The notes: a model not told the origin generated them from the letters alone. Shown: positions 17,155 to 26,448, counted from the stretch's first letter. The stretch: DNA of 64,000 bases from Paenibacillus uliginis N3/975 (GCF_900177425.1 NZ_LT840184.1:1143487-1207486), one strand, 5' to 3'. A program made the numbers and translations.

Positions 17155-18237
17155 ATGACACAAACGAAAAAAATCGCTGTTATCTCGGGGGACGGAATTG
17201 GACCGGAAGTGGTGGCAGAAGCGGAAAAGATTATTAAACGGACGGAAGACGTATTCGGATATTCTTTCACGACTGAGCACGCTTTGTTTGGCGGAATCGC
17301 CATTGACCAGAAGGGAACACCACTGCCTGAGGAAACATTGAATGTGTGTAAAAGTGCGGATGCGGTATTGCTTGGCGCGGTTGGCGGACCTCAGTGGGAC
17401 AACAATCCGAAAGAACTTCGTCCGGAGACCGGATTGCTAGGCATTCGTAAAGAGTTGGGGCTGTTCTCTAATCTCCGACCAGCTGTAATATTTGATTGCC
17501 TGAAGGATGCATCTACGCTGAAACCGGAAGTTTTGGAAGGTACGGATCTGATGGTAGTGCGGGAACTTACGGGCGGTATATACTTCGGTGAGAAATTTAG
17601 ACGTGAGGGAGCGAACGGAGAAGAGGCGGTAGATACTTGCGTTTACAACACGATGGAAGTGGAACGTATTGTACGGCAAGCATTTGAAATTGCACAGAAA
17701 CGACGTAAGAAGCTTGCTTCGGTCGATAAGGCAAACGTGCTGGAAACATCCCGCCTATGGCGTGAAACAGTAAATCGGATCGCTCCTGAATATCCGGATG
17801 TTGAGCTGGAGCATGTGCTTGTTGACAATTGCGCGATGCAGCTGCTTCGTCGGCCGTCCAGCTTCGATGTTATCGTAACGGAGAACATGTTCGGAGATAT
17901 TTTGAGTGATGAAGCAGCAATGCTTACCGGCTCCATCGGCATGTTGGCATCAGCTTCGATGGGTGAAGGAGATTATGGATTGTATGAGCCGGTTCACGGA
18001 TCAGCTCCGGATATTGCGGGACAAGGTCTGGCGAATCCGATTGCCACTATCCTGTCCGTTGCACTGATGTACCGTTTGACATTTGGATACGCAGAAGCGG
18101 CAGATGCGATTGAGCGCGCTGTGGCAGAGGTACTGGATGCGGGTCACCGCACAGCTGACATAGCAGTCGATAAGAGCAAGGCGTTGAGCACAACTCAAAT
18201 GGGTGATTTGATTGCTGCAGCCATCCGCAAGCAATAG
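17155..18237 (+). CDS. leuB: 3-isopropylmalate dehydrogenase
   Basis: 360 residues. NAD-dependent oxidation and decarboxylation of 3-isopropylmalate. GDGIGPEVVAEAEKI at the N-terminus, ELTGGIYFGE substrate loop, DNCAMQLLRRP and NMFGDILSDEAAMLTGSIG metal site, EPVHGSAPDIAGQGLANP. ATG 17155 has AAGGAGTGA in front. It is separated from leuA by a terminator and 237 bases, so it may have its own promoter. leuC and leuD are not next to it. Confidence 0.97.
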   Translation: MTQTKKIAVISGDGIGPEVVAEAEKIIKRTEDVFGYSFTTEHALFGGIAIDQKGTPLPEETLNVCKSADAVLLGAVGGPQWDNNPKELRPETGLLGIRKELGLFSNLRPAVIFDCLKDASTLKPEVLEGTDLMVVRELTGGIYFGEKFRREGANGEEAVDTCVYNTMEVERIVRQAFEIAQKRRKKLASVDKANVLETSRLWRETVNRIAPEYPDVELEHVLVDNCAMQLLRRPSSFDVIVTENMFGDILSDEAAMLTGSIGMLASASMGEGDYGLYEPVHGSAPDIAGQGLANPIATILSVALMYRLTFGYAEAADAIERAVAEVLDAGHRTADIAVDKSKALSTTQMGDLIAAAIRKQ

Positions 18238-18273
18238 ACGCAAACCGTGATTTTGTTCGAATAATCCCCTTAT

Positions 18274-18288
18274 TTATAATAATTATAA
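18274..18288. promoter_or_regulatory. PerR box (perfect match)
   Basis: TTATAATAATTATAA is a perfect 7-1-7 dyad identical to the Bacillus PerR consensus TTATAATnATTATAA. It lies upstream of a TTGACT (18308-18313) / TAACAT (18331-18336) promoter candidate and of a TATAAT at 18301. It implies peroxide induction of the peroxiredoxin gene. Confidence 0.85.
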
Positions 18289-18415
18289 ATTAATAACTTC
18301 TATAATGTTGACTTTGACAAGTCTCAATGATAACATCATGTTCATAGGAACATCAATCTACATTATATGAGAGAATAACTTATTTTCTTACATATATTTA
18401 AGGAGGAAATCAATC

Positions 18416-18955
18416 ATGGCAGAACGTTTGGTTGGTAAAGCAGCACCGGATTTCACAATGGAAATGGTATCCGGAGATGGTAAAGATTTTGGTAAAGTAA
18501 GCTTGTCTGATTATCGTGGCAAGTGGCTTGTGTTCTTCTTCTATCCGCTTGATTTCACATTTGTATGCCCTACTGAAATCACAGCTTTGAGTGATGCATA
18601 CGATCAATTTAAAGCACTGGACACGGATGTGCTGGGTGTCAGCATTGACTCCGTACACAGCCATAAAGCTTGGATCAACGCATCCAAGGATGCTAACGGT
18701 CTGGGAACACTTAACTTCCCACTGGCTTCCGACATCACGAAAAATGTTGCTAGAGACTATGGTATCCTGATTGAAGAAGAGGGCATTGCATTGCGTGGTC
18801 TGTTCATCATCGATCCAGAAGGCGAATTGAAATATCAAGTTGTTAACCATAACGATGTAGGCCGCAGCGTTGAAGAAACGCTTCGTGTTCTGCAAGCTCT
18901 GCAATCCGGTGGACTGTGCGCTATGAACTGGAAACCAGGAGATACCAACCTGTAA
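18416..18955 (+). CDS. 2-Cys peroxiredoxin (AhpC/TSA family, YkuU-like)
   Basis: 179 residues. Reduces peroxides in the cytosol. Peroxidatic Cys lies in FTFVCPTE; the resolving Cys is near the C-terminus in GLCAMNWKPGD, so it is a typical 2-Cys enzyme. Close in sequence to Bacillus YkuU rather than to AhpC with an AhpF partner, and no ahpF is adjacent. ATG 18416 has AAGGAGG. The perfect PerR box upstream supports control by hydrogen peroxide. Confidence 0.93.
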   Translation: MAERLVGKAAPDFTMEMVSGDGKDFGKVSLSDYRGKWLVFFFYPLDFTFVCPTEITALSDAYDQFKALDTDVLGVSIDSVHSHKAWINASKDANGLGTLNFPLASDITKNVARDYGILIEEEGIALRGLFIIDPEGELKYQVVNHNDVGRSVEETLRVLQALQSGGLCAMNWKPGDTNL

Positions 18956-18984
18956 GTACAAGCGAATGATCTAATATAGGATTG

Positions 18985-19027
18985 AGCCCTCATTGCCTGT
19001 CAGATTGCAGGCAGTGGGGGCTTTTTT
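18985..19027 (+). terminator. terminator after the peroxiredoxin gene
   Basis: AGCCCTCATTGCCTG / GCAGGCAGTGGGGGCT stem-loop with a T-run at 19022-19027. Confidence 0.88.
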
Positions 19028-19224
19028 CAACAACAGATTGTTAACGGACGTTTATTTTAGCCAGTAATGGTAGATATATAACGTATATATGTGTAGGCCT
19101 TTATACTTGTATCTCAGGACAAATGACCCAATTTTTTACAATAGTATTCAAATTGAAGGAATTAGGGGCAATGAAAGCGAATACAATGTCTAAACAATAT
19201 TGAAAGCAGGGGAAGGTGAACGAT

Positions 19225-19632
19225 ATGAGTTTTTGCTGTGGGGCTAGTATGGTGGGATCAAAAGGTACGTTGAAGCATTATCGAACTCAAGTGCATAATG
19301 TTCCCCTGTTGTTTTGTCCGGTTTGCCATCGAGTGGAAGTCCATTATCGGGTGGAGAATGAATATGAAATTTTAGCGGAATACGCACACGGCGATGGTGC
19401 AGACCATGTGGACTTTCAGGATTATGTGATGGAAGATGAAGAAACCATTTTTGAGAATGTAGTAAATCGGGAGTCCGAAGATGACCTTGAGGTCGTTCAA
19501 AGCCAAATTGATATGTCGCTTGATTTGTTGGCTGTAGCAAAGTGGATGCAGGATGAAAAGTGGCAAAGTGAGTTAAAAAGAAGGCTTGCGGTTATGAGTC
19601 AACGTCGTATTCGGCTTCAGCAAAAAGCGTAA
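19225..19632 (+). CDS. small zinc-finger-like protein (YgiT-type N-terminus)
   Basis: 135 residues. FCCGASM near the start and LLFCPVCHRVEVHY form a CC...CxxC zinc-ribbon-like half, as in YgiT/MqsA-type N-terminal domains, but no helix-turn-helix follows. The C-terminal half is acidic then helical (SLDLLAVAKWMQDEKWQ). ATG 19225 is preferred over GTG 19216 because GGAAGGTG is properly spaced. Function unknown; it stands alone, closed by a terminator. Confidence 0.65.
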   Translation: MSFCCGASMVGSKGTLKHYRTQVHNVPLLFCPVCHRVEVHYRVENEYEILAEYAHGDGADHVDFQDYVMEDEETIFENVVNRESEDDLEVVQSQIDMSLDLLAVAKWMQDEKWQSELKRRLAVMSQRRIRLQQKA

Positions 19633-19643
19633 CCCACATGCTA

Positions 19644-19667
19644 AGCCCTCCGACAAGAGGGCTTTTT
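19644..19667 (+). terminator. terminator
   Basis: AGCCCTC (19644-19650) / GAGGGCT (19657-19663) plus TTTT. Confidence 0.85.
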
Positions 19668-19672
19668 CAAGA

Positions 19673-19778
19673 GATTAGAAAGTATAAACATCGGAGTAGA
19701 GTGCGTCTTTATCTCGCAAGAAAAACAACCGCTAAGTGCGGTCTGTCTTCTTTGAAGTACGTCGATTGATGTTTTTCT
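19673..19778 (+). repeat. dispersed intergenic repeat, family 1 variant, copy R3
   Basis: Begins ATTAGAAAGTATAAAC, then TTATCTCGCAAGAAAAAC, hairpin ACCGCTAAGTGCGGT, TCTGTCTTCTTTGAAGTACGTC, and closes with TGTTTTTCT pairing with AGAAAAACA. It aligns with 38310-38414 over about 100 bases, and its first half shares the layout of R1/R2. The rest of the gap to 20069 holds no gene that I can see. Confidence 0.78.
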
Positions 19779-20069
19779 CATGATGAGATAGATTGAACTC
19801 GTTAGGCAACAGGTGAAATCCCTATCTCGCTAAGATGCTATGCCAACACGGCGTGAGTTGCGAAAAAGTAAACGTTAAAATTGTTTTTGTTGAGATCTGA
19901 TGTTATTCGACAGTATCTCTGATTGACGTTTCTCTGCAGGCGTGACTATCATGAATAAAACGTGTAAAAACAGGCGCTGTCTTTCTGCAGAGATTGTACC
20001 CATATGTCTTTGTCTGCATGAAACTTGTGTTTTGGCGAGTTCATCTTTTTGAGAAAAGGGGGAGCCATC

Positions 20070-21194
20070 TTGTTGAGTGAAATCCGAGGAACTGAGCTGG
20101 AGGAAATGGGATCATTTCATCCGAATCAGCTTGTAAGAACAAAGTATGAGAATATTTTGGAAAATCTCGACAGCGGGATCATCCTTTTTGATAGCGATGG
20201 GGTTCTGGCCTTTGTGAATGTACAAATGGCCAAGCTGTTAGGCGTGTCACGAAAATCACTTGCGGGTTGCACTCTAACTGAGCTTTTGCGTCATCCCCAG
20301 CTCACCAGATTCAAGAAGAAAAAAATACTGCGGCTCTTTCGGGAAACCATCTTTCATCGCAAAAGATTTCATGAGCTTCTGGACGAATACGGTAAGTCGT
20401 GGTTGATCACGATGACATATGGTGATCAAATGGAAGGAGATTTTCTGATCAGCGTTAAGGATGTGTCTGATTTTAAGCAGATTGAACAGACCGCTTATCA
20501 GAATGACAAACTGGCCATGCTGGGCAAAATTTCAGCATCCATCGCACATGAAATCCGAAATCCTCTCACTTCTATCCGGGGATTTATCCAGTTGCTCCGG
20601 CCGCATTTGATGAGCCTTGGGAAAGATGAATATGCACGTATTATTCTAACGGAAATAGATCGGGCGAACGATATCATATATGAGTTTTTGAACTCTTCCA
20701 AGCCATCAGCACCGCAAACCACAGTCATTCCGGTGGCTTCACTGCTGAAGGAAGTTGTTCTATTGACTGAAAGTGAGGCCCTGATGAAGGGCTGTCAGAT
20801 TAGTTTACATCTGGATGAGCGGGATCCTACTTATATATCGGTGGATGTTAAACAGATCAAGCAGGTCCTTTTAAACCTGATAAAAAATGCTTTAGATGCG
20901 ATTGATGAGAAGCTGGATGACCCCGGTGTGGGTATGATTGAAATCGGAATGAAGCATCATGACAAACATGTTAGTATTCTTGTATCCGATAACGGTGGCG
21001 GGATGGATCAAAATACATTGAATCACCTGTTCAATCCGTTCTTTACAACAAAAGAAGGCGGGACAGGGCTCGGCCTGTCGGTTAGTTACCGTATCATAAA
21101 AAATCACGGAGGCTCGATTGCCGTGGAAAGTCATGTCGGTACGGGAACAGAGTTTGAAATAATGCTTCCTAAAATGGAGGGGACAAGCTTTTAA
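20070..21194 (+). CDS. PAS-domain sensor histidine kinase, sporulation-kinase type, orphan
   Basis: About 374 residues. PAS domain ~20-130 (ENLDSGIILFDSDGVLAFVN), then HisKA with H-box SIAHEIRNPLTSIRGFIQLL and HATPase_c with NLIKNALDAI (N), SDNGGGMD (G1) and GGTGLGLSVSYRI (G2). No membrane helix, hence cytosolic. No response regulator is adjacent, as for KinA-E kinases feeding the Spo0F/Spo0A phosphorelay. TTG 20070 is taken as the start: GGGGGA sits 6 bases before it. The signal is unknown. Confidence 0.85.
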   Translation: MLSEIRGTELEEMGSFHPNQLVRTKYENILENLDSGIILFDSDGVLAFVNVQMAKLLGVSRKSLAGCTLTELLRHPQLTRFKKKKILRLFRETIFHRKRFHELLDEYGKSWLITMTYGDQMEGDFLISVKDVSDFKQIEQTAYQNDKLAMLGKISASIAHEIRNPLTSIRGFIQLLRPHLMSLGKDEYARIILTEIDRANDIIYEFLNSSKPSAPQTTVIPVASLLKEVVLLTESEALMKGCQISLHLDERDPTYISVDVKQIKQVLLNLIKNALDAIDEKLDDPGVGMIEIGMKHHDKHVSILVSDNGGGMDQNTLNHLFNPFFTTKEGGTGLGLSVSYRIIKNHGGSIAVESHVGTGTEFEIMLPKMEGTSF

Positions 21195-21212
21195 CACAAT
21201 AATGAATTTTAC

Positions 21213-21253
21213 AGGGAATAGTCGTCGTTCTTATGAACGGGCTGTTCCCTTTT
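21213..21253 (+). terminator. terminator after the kinase gene
   Basis: AGGGAATAG / CTGTTCCCT outer stem with inner CGTTC/GAACG and a TTTT tail. Confidence 0.75.
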
Positions 21254-21346
21254 ATAATGATGCAAGTGGTTGTATACAATATTACATAGTATTTATAAAA
21301 ACACTTGTTTAAGACATAAATATATCTGTAGAATGGAGGAATTTGA

Positions 21347-22860
21347 ATGTTATGGACTTGGAAAAGTGGGGTCACTTACGATCAAGTAAACAGTGATGCA
21401 CTCATTGTTCTGGTAACCAAACAGCAGATGAAAGAAGGAGGGGTAGCACCTGAATGGGATCACCTTCTAAAAGAACTGAATGAAAGAGGGTTATTTCAGG
21501 GGGCGGCGAATCGGACATATGTGCTGCCGATACATACCGAAGGCGGTTTCCGAACTTTGATCTTGACGGGTAGAACAGAAGGGCCGATGACATCAGAGCA
21601 GCTGCGGTTGGCTGCAGCACAGGGAGCTAAAGCGGCTGTGAAAATCGGCGCAAAGAAACTTTCGCTTGAAGTTCCTGCGACGATGATGCAGTTTACTGTG
21701 GAACAAGATATAGAAGAAGCGGCTCAAGCTCTGACGGAAGGTTTTTTGCTAGGCGGATATCAAGCGAAACGGTACAAGAGAGAGGAGGACGTTAAGGAAA
21801 ACATTCAGGAAGTTGTCTTTTTTACGAAAGACAATCATAGCGATGCCGGTACCGAGGAGTCTTGGGAACGTGGATTTGCCCGCGGAGAAGCAGTCGGAGA
21901 AGCGACATGTCTGGCCCGCGACCTTACCAACCTGCCGGGAAATATGCTTGTTCCTGACGATTTGGCACAGGCGCTATGGGTGTGGCAAAGCGCCACGGCA
22001 TGGAGGGCTATGTGCTGAATGAGAAGAAGATCGAGGAAAAAGGTATGGGAGGCCTGCTTGCCATCGGTAAAGGTAGTGTTAATCCCCCAAGAATGATCGT
22101 GATCAAATATCAAGGAACTGAGACTTGGGATCATGTCATTGGTCTTGTGGGTAAAGGCATAACGTTTGATACCGGAGGTATATCCCTTAAAAAGGCAGCT
22201 GGTATGGAAGAAATGATCAGTGATATGGGCGGAGCAGCAACCGTATTGGGTGTGATGGAGGCTTTGGGCCGGATACGACCTAAAATTAATGTGGTGATGG
22301 TGATCCCATCGGCGGAGAACATGCCAAACGGAAATGCGGTGAAGCCTGGAGATGTAATAACGACATTGAGTGGTCGCACAATTGAAATATTGAATACGGA
22401 TGCGGAAGGCCGCGTGGTTCTGGCAGATGGTGTTACTTATGCGAAGGAACTCGGCGCATCGCGCATTATCGATGTCGCAACTTTGACCGGTGCTGTGCTC
22501 ACTGCTCTTGGCGATGTCGCAACAGGCGCAGTGACCAACGACGAAACCTTTCTTCAAGCGCTTGTTGCATCATCTAGACGAGCTGGAGAAAAGGTATGGC
22601 CTCTTCCCGCGTATCCAGAGTTTTGGGACATGCTGAAGAGTGATGTGGCCGATGTAAGAAACTCAACCGGGCGCTTGGGAGGAACCATTACGGCGGGATT
22701 GTTCATAGGTACCTTTGCCGACGGCCTTCCTTGGGTTCATTTTGATATTGCAGGTACTGCATTTTTACCTAAAGAACGGGGTGTTGACCCAAAAGGAGCG
22801 ACAGGAGCTTTAGTTCGCACCATTACGGATTGGGCTCTCACCCAAGAAACAACTGAATAG
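21347..22860 (+). pseudogene. pepA: leucyl (cytosol) aminopeptidase M17, broken by a frameshift
   Basis: Two frames together make one full M17 aminopeptidase of ~500 residues. The first (21347-22018) carries the N-terminal macro-like domain to LTNLPGNMLVPDDLAQA. The second continues from 21973 as MGVAKRHGMEGYVLNEKK and holds the catalytic half: VGKGITFDTGGISLKK and NTDAEGRVVLADG. The shift is -1, best explained by loss of one G near 21971-21973 (GCGGCTATG expected, GCGCTATG seen). No slippery heptamer is visible. All metal and catalytic motifs are otherwise intact, so this is a very recent mutation or a sequencing error. ATG 21347 has TGGAGGA upstream. Confidence 0.88.
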
Positions 22861-22873
22861 CTACTATTGGGTA

Positions 22874-22900
22874 AAGTCCGCTGTCGCGGACTTTTTTTTT
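22874..22900 (+). terminator. terminator after pepA
   Basis: AAGTCCG / CGGACTT followed by a run of T to 22900. Confidence 0.9.
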
Positions 22901-22966
22901 CTTTACTTTTCGTCAGTCGTTCAAGTATGATGAAGAGAAAACTTGGATGAAGGGAGTTTAACTTGG

Positions 22967-23923
22967 ATGAAAAGTAGTAGAACCAAAATCGTAGACTGTA
23001 CCATCCGCGATGGTGGATTGGTTAATAATTGGGATTTTAGTGTAGAATTCGTGCAAAATTTATATGCCGGCCTGAATGAGGCAGGCGTGGACTATATGGA
23101 AATCGGTTATAAAAATTCACCCAAGTTGTTGAAGGGTGCCGATCAATCAGGTCCATGGCGCTTTCTCAACGATGACTTCCTGCGCGAAGTGATCCCGCAA
23201 AAAGGCAGAACTAAATTGTCAGCACTTGTCGATATCGGCCGTGTTGATGAGGATGATATTCTCCCGCGTGAAGAGAGTCTGCTGGATCTGATCCGAGTAG
23301 CTTGTTATATCAAGGACGTAGACAAAGCATTGGATCTTATCGAAGTATTTCATGACCGGGGATACGAGACTACTATTAACATTATGGCTTTATCGAACGT
23401 CATGGAGAACGAACTGCTTGAAGCGTTTGAGCTGATTAAAGACAGCGTAGTTGACGTTGTGTACATCGTTGATTCCTACGGCAGTCTGGATCATAAAGAT
23501 ATTAAATATTTAGTGGATAAATTTAAGACTCATTTGCCAAACAAACGTCTGGGCGTGCATACACATAACAACATGCAGTTGGCGTTCTCGAATACCTTGG
23601 TGGCAGCCGAGAACGGTGTTGAGCTGCTCGATGCGTCTGTTTACGGTATGGGGCGTGCTGCCGGCAACTGCCCGACAGAGCTTCTGGTTACTCATTTAAA
23701 GGGAACCAAGTACGAACTTCGTCCCGTATTGGACATCATTGAGCGTTTTATGATCCCTCTTCGTGAAAAAGAAGAATGGGGCTACCTCATTCCTTACATG
23801 ATCACAGGTACGCTTGATGAACATCCTCGTTCTGCGATGGCTTTACGAGCTTCGGCTGACAAAGACAAGACTGTCGACTTTTATGACAAGCTGACAACAC
23901 CGGAAGTTACGTTTAAAAAATAA
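22967..23923 (+). CDS. DRE-TIM metallolyase, 4-hydroxy-2-oxovalerate aldolase-like
   Basis: 318 residues. TIM-barrel aldolase/HMGL-like: DCTIRDGGLVNNWDF supplies the metal Asp and catalytic Arg, LGVHTHNNMQLAFSNT the metal His pair, and DASVYGMGRAAGNCPTELL the C-terminal loop. It lacks the LeuA regulatory domain and the DmpG-specific C-terminus, so it is not a leucine enzyme. No acetaldehyde dehydrogenase partner is nearby. ATG 22967 is preferred (AGGGAG upstream); an in-frame TTG at 22943 also exists. Substrate unknown. Confidence 0.8.
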   Translation: MKSSRTKIVDCTIRDGGLVNNWDFSVEFVQNLYAGLNEAGVDYMEIGYKNSPKLLKGADQSGPWRFLNDDFLREVIPQKGRTKLSALVDIGRVDEDDILPREESLLDLIRVACYIKDVDKALDLIEVFHDRGYETTINIMALSNVMENELLEAFELIKDSVVDVVYIVDSYGSLDHKDIKYLVDKFKTHLPNKRLGVHTHNNMQLAFSNTLVAAENGVELLDASVYGMGRAAGNCPTELLVTHLKGTKYELRPVLDIIERFMIPLREKEEWGYLIPYMITGTLDEHPRSAMALRASADKDKTVDFYDKLTTPEVTFKK

Positions 23924-23971
23924 CATTTCCATGCCATATCAAGTTGAAATGAAATGACATGACATGACTAG

Positions 23972-24005
23972 AAGCACTTTTCCTTGAGGGGAGAGTGCTT
24001 TTTTA
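23972..24005 (+). terminator. terminator after the aldolase gene
   Basis: AAGCACT (23972-23978) / AGTGCTT (23994-24000) with inner CC/GG pairs and a T-run to 24005. Confidence 0.85.
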
Positions 24006-24131
24006 TTTGAATTTATTCACATATTTTTTGCACAAAACCGATAAAAACAAGGGAATAAAAACAATATTAATTAAATTTTTAGTTGATAAAAATTGAATAA
24101 AACGACAAATTGTCGAACGATGTCATGCATA

Positions 24132-24209
24132 ATGTCGCTTTACGAGGAAGTGATGCAGGAAATTGAAGATCTACGTGGAATCCATAATTTAGTAAATCTA
24201 TTGAAATGA
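24132..24209 (+). CDS. possible 25-aa small ORF before the GGDEF-EAL gene
   Basis: ATG 24132 to TGA 24209 encodes MSLYEEVMQEIEDLRGIHNL plus five residues, an acidic amphipathic helix. It ends 28 bases before the GGDEF-EAL start. There is no clear ribosome site, so this may be a remnant or chance. Confidence 0.25.
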   Translation: MSLYEEVMQEIEDLRGIHNLVNLLK

Positions 24210-24237
24210 CACAAAATTGACGGGGGTACAGCTAAAC

Positions 24238-26334
24238 ATGCTGAACAATGTAGAAGAGAGAAAGACCGTAGGAACGGGCATAGCCGTTGTTGTAGCAGTC
24301 CTCCTGCTCCTGTTTTTTCAAAATCCGGTTTACCGGTTTCAAGACTGGAGCGAATACGCTCCTTTATATTTGGCTGCTGGTGTAGCGAATGTGGCTATTT
24401 GTTTTTCGATTTTTACACAGGGATGGATTTACTTTTCCAACCAGCTTTCGCGTCAGCGGCTTTATACAGGCATGCTGTTTTTGTTCGTGCTTATCTTTGA
24501 TCTGATTCATACATTGGGTGCTATCGGGTTTCCTTTGTTCCACTGGACTCTATCCATGAACGAATCACTGTGGCTGCTGTTATTATCGAAATATGCCGTG
24601 GCTCTCGGAATTCTGTTTACGTTCAGCTTTCGGGACCGGGCTGTAGGTACATTGTACAAGCGAATTATTCTTATGATCAGTATTTTAGGCAGTTGTGCAG
24701 CAGTGACTTTATTTTTCATGTGGCAATCACGGCCGGTTTTGATCAATGAGCAAGGCATGACTATGGTTAAGAAAGCAGCGGATACAGGCATCTTGGCCCT
24801 CTTACTGTTAGCAGTCGGGATGATTATATATAAGGGACATGCTGAAAAACCTCCCTCTCTTCTAATTATCATCCGGGGACTTATCTTTTTTATCCTGGGT
24901 CAGATTTTATTTATGAAATCTTCCTATATCACCGATGTGGACCATCTCTTGGGGCTCGCCTGCGGTTGTATTGGCAGCTTCCTGATTCTCCGCGGTGGTT
25001 ACCGCCTTTCGATTCAGGATCCTCTGGATGAGCAGCGGAAGGCAGAGGCGCAGATCAGCTACCTTGCTTATCATGATGATCTGACAGGTCTTCCTAATTT
25101 ACGGAAGCTGCTTTTGCGTTTGGAAACCTTTATCGAAAAAGGTCACGGGATAGAAGGGTTGACGGTGGCTGTTCTGAATATTAACCGCTTTAAGACCATT
25201 AACGATTCATTGGGCCGTGATGCTGGCGATTGTATTTTACAAATGGCATCCAAACGTATTGTACATGAAGCGAAAATCTGGGAAGAGGTTTATAGTATGG
25301 GAGGAGATGAATTTGCCATTATCTTAACGGATGGTGGCACCTCAGAACAGATGGTTGATCGGATTGAAAGCTTCCTTAATCTGTTTAATGAACCATTACA
25401 GTATGAGTTAGGTGACTATCATTTATCACTTTCGGCAGGCTTCGCTATTTATCCAGAAGACGGGACTGCGGCGGACCAGCTGGTTCAGAATGCAGATACG
25501 GCTGTCCATGATACTAAAGGAGAGCACCGTATACGGCGCTATGCTCCCTTTATGCAGCTGAAGGCTCAGGAACGGCTCATCATGGAAACTGAATTACGGC
25601 GCGGATTGGAGCGAGGAGAGTTTTTCCTTGAATACCAGCCACTAGTATGGTTGCAAACCAGTCAGGTTGTAGGGATGGAGGCTTTGGTCCGCTGGAACCA
25701 CCCTGTACGGGGAATTGTATACCCTGGTGAATTCATTACGATTGCCGAGGACAGCGGACTCATTGTACCGCTCGGTGAGTGGGTTCTAAGACAGGCTTGT
25801 CAGCAAAACAAGCAGTGGCAAATGGCGGGATATAGGCCGCTTTGTGTTTCAATCAATCTTTCTTTGGGACAGTTTATTCAACCTAACCTTCCGGAACGGA
25901 TTGCCGCTATTTTAAAAGAGATACAGCTGGAACCCCAATATGTGGACCTTGAAATTACAGAGTCGATGACGCTCGATAAGGAGGCAGCTCTGGATCAGCT
26001 TCACCGATTGAAGAAATTAGGTATTAAGATCAGTATCGATGACTTCGGGACAGGGTATAGCTCCTTGCATTATCTGAAAAATTTGCCTATTGACCGACTT
26101 AAAATTGATAGATCCTTTGTTAACGAAATATTGCGGGACAACAAGAATGCAGCTATTGTTTCTACCATTGCCACAATGGCTCATCACTTGAAGTTGAAGG
26201 TTACCGCTGAAGGTGTCGAGACGGAGGATCAGCTTAGCTTCCTTAGGAATCAGCAATGCCATGAAGGTCAGGGCTATTATTTCAGCCGCCCGATTGGGGC
26301 ACGGGATTTTGAGAGATCGTTTTTGATTCAATGA
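24238..26334 (+). CDS. membrane GGDEF-EAL protein (cyclic-di-GMP turnover)
   Basis: 698 residues. About seven membrane helices in residues ~10-265 (MASE-type sensor), a GGDEF domain (~285-440) and an EAL domain (~450-695). GGDEF itself is intact (SMGGDEFAII), but the usual metal Asp in the LDxDxFK motif is Asn (LNINRFKTIND), so cyclase activity is doubtful. EAL catalytic residues all look present: GMEALVRW, SINLS, LEITES, SIDDFGTGYSSL, LKIDRSF, AEGVET, QGYYFSRP. Net phosphodiesterase activity is inferred. ATG 24238 lies after GGGGG; an in-frame TTG at 24217 is less likely. Confidence 0.88.
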   Translation: MLNNVEERKTVGTGIAVVVAVLLLLFFQNPVYRFQDWSEYAPLYLAAGVANVAICFSIFTQGWIYFSNQLSRQRLYTGMLFLFVLIFDLIHTLGAIGFPLFHWTLSMNESLWLLLLSKYAVALGILFTFSFRDRAVGTLYKRIILMISILGSCAAVTLFFMWQSRPVLINEQGMTMVKKAADTGILALLLLAVGMIIYKGHAEKPPSLLIIIRGLIFFILGQILFMKSSYITDVDHLLGLACGCIGSFLILRGGYRLSIQDPLDEQRKAEAQISYLAYHDDLTGLPNLRKLLLRLETFIEKGHGIEGLTVAVLNINRFKTINDSLGRDAGDCILQMASKRIVHEAKIWEEVYSMGGDEFAIILTDGGTSEQMVDRIESFLNLFNEPLQYELGDYHLSLSAGFAIYPEDGTAADQLVQNADTAVHDTKGEHRIRRYAPFMQLKAQERLIMETELRRGLERGEFFLEYQPLVWLQTSQVVGMEALVRWNHPVRGIVYPGEFITIAEDSGLIVPLGEWVLRQACQQNKQWQMAGYRPLCVSINLSLGQFIQPNLPERIAAILKEIQLEPQYVDLEITESMTLDKEAALDQLHRLKKLGIKISIDDFGTGYSSLHYLKNLPIDRLKIDRSFVNEILRDNKNAAIVSTIATMAHHLKLKVTAEGVETEDQLSFLRNQQCHEGQGYYFSRPIGARDFERSFLIQ

Positions 26335-26339
26335 AGACG

Positions 26340-26362
26340 CAGGGGAGTTTTAGTCTCCCCTG
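26340..26362 (+). terminator. stem after the GGDEF-EAL gene
   Basis: CAGGGGAG (26340-26347) / CTCCCCTG (26355-26362) with no T-run; weak terminator or mRNA end stabiliser. Confidence 0.5.
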
Positions 26363-26448
26363 ATCCACTCATTGTATGAAAATACCAGTTGCAATTGTTT
26401 AACACACATGGTATATTTATTTTTGTCTTCAAGACAGCATATTGTTGA

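Noticed and set aside
21958..22018. Programmed -1 frameshift in pepA
   Set aside because: No X-XXY-YYZ heptamer in the only window where a slip could rescue the frame; a one-base deletion explains it more simply.
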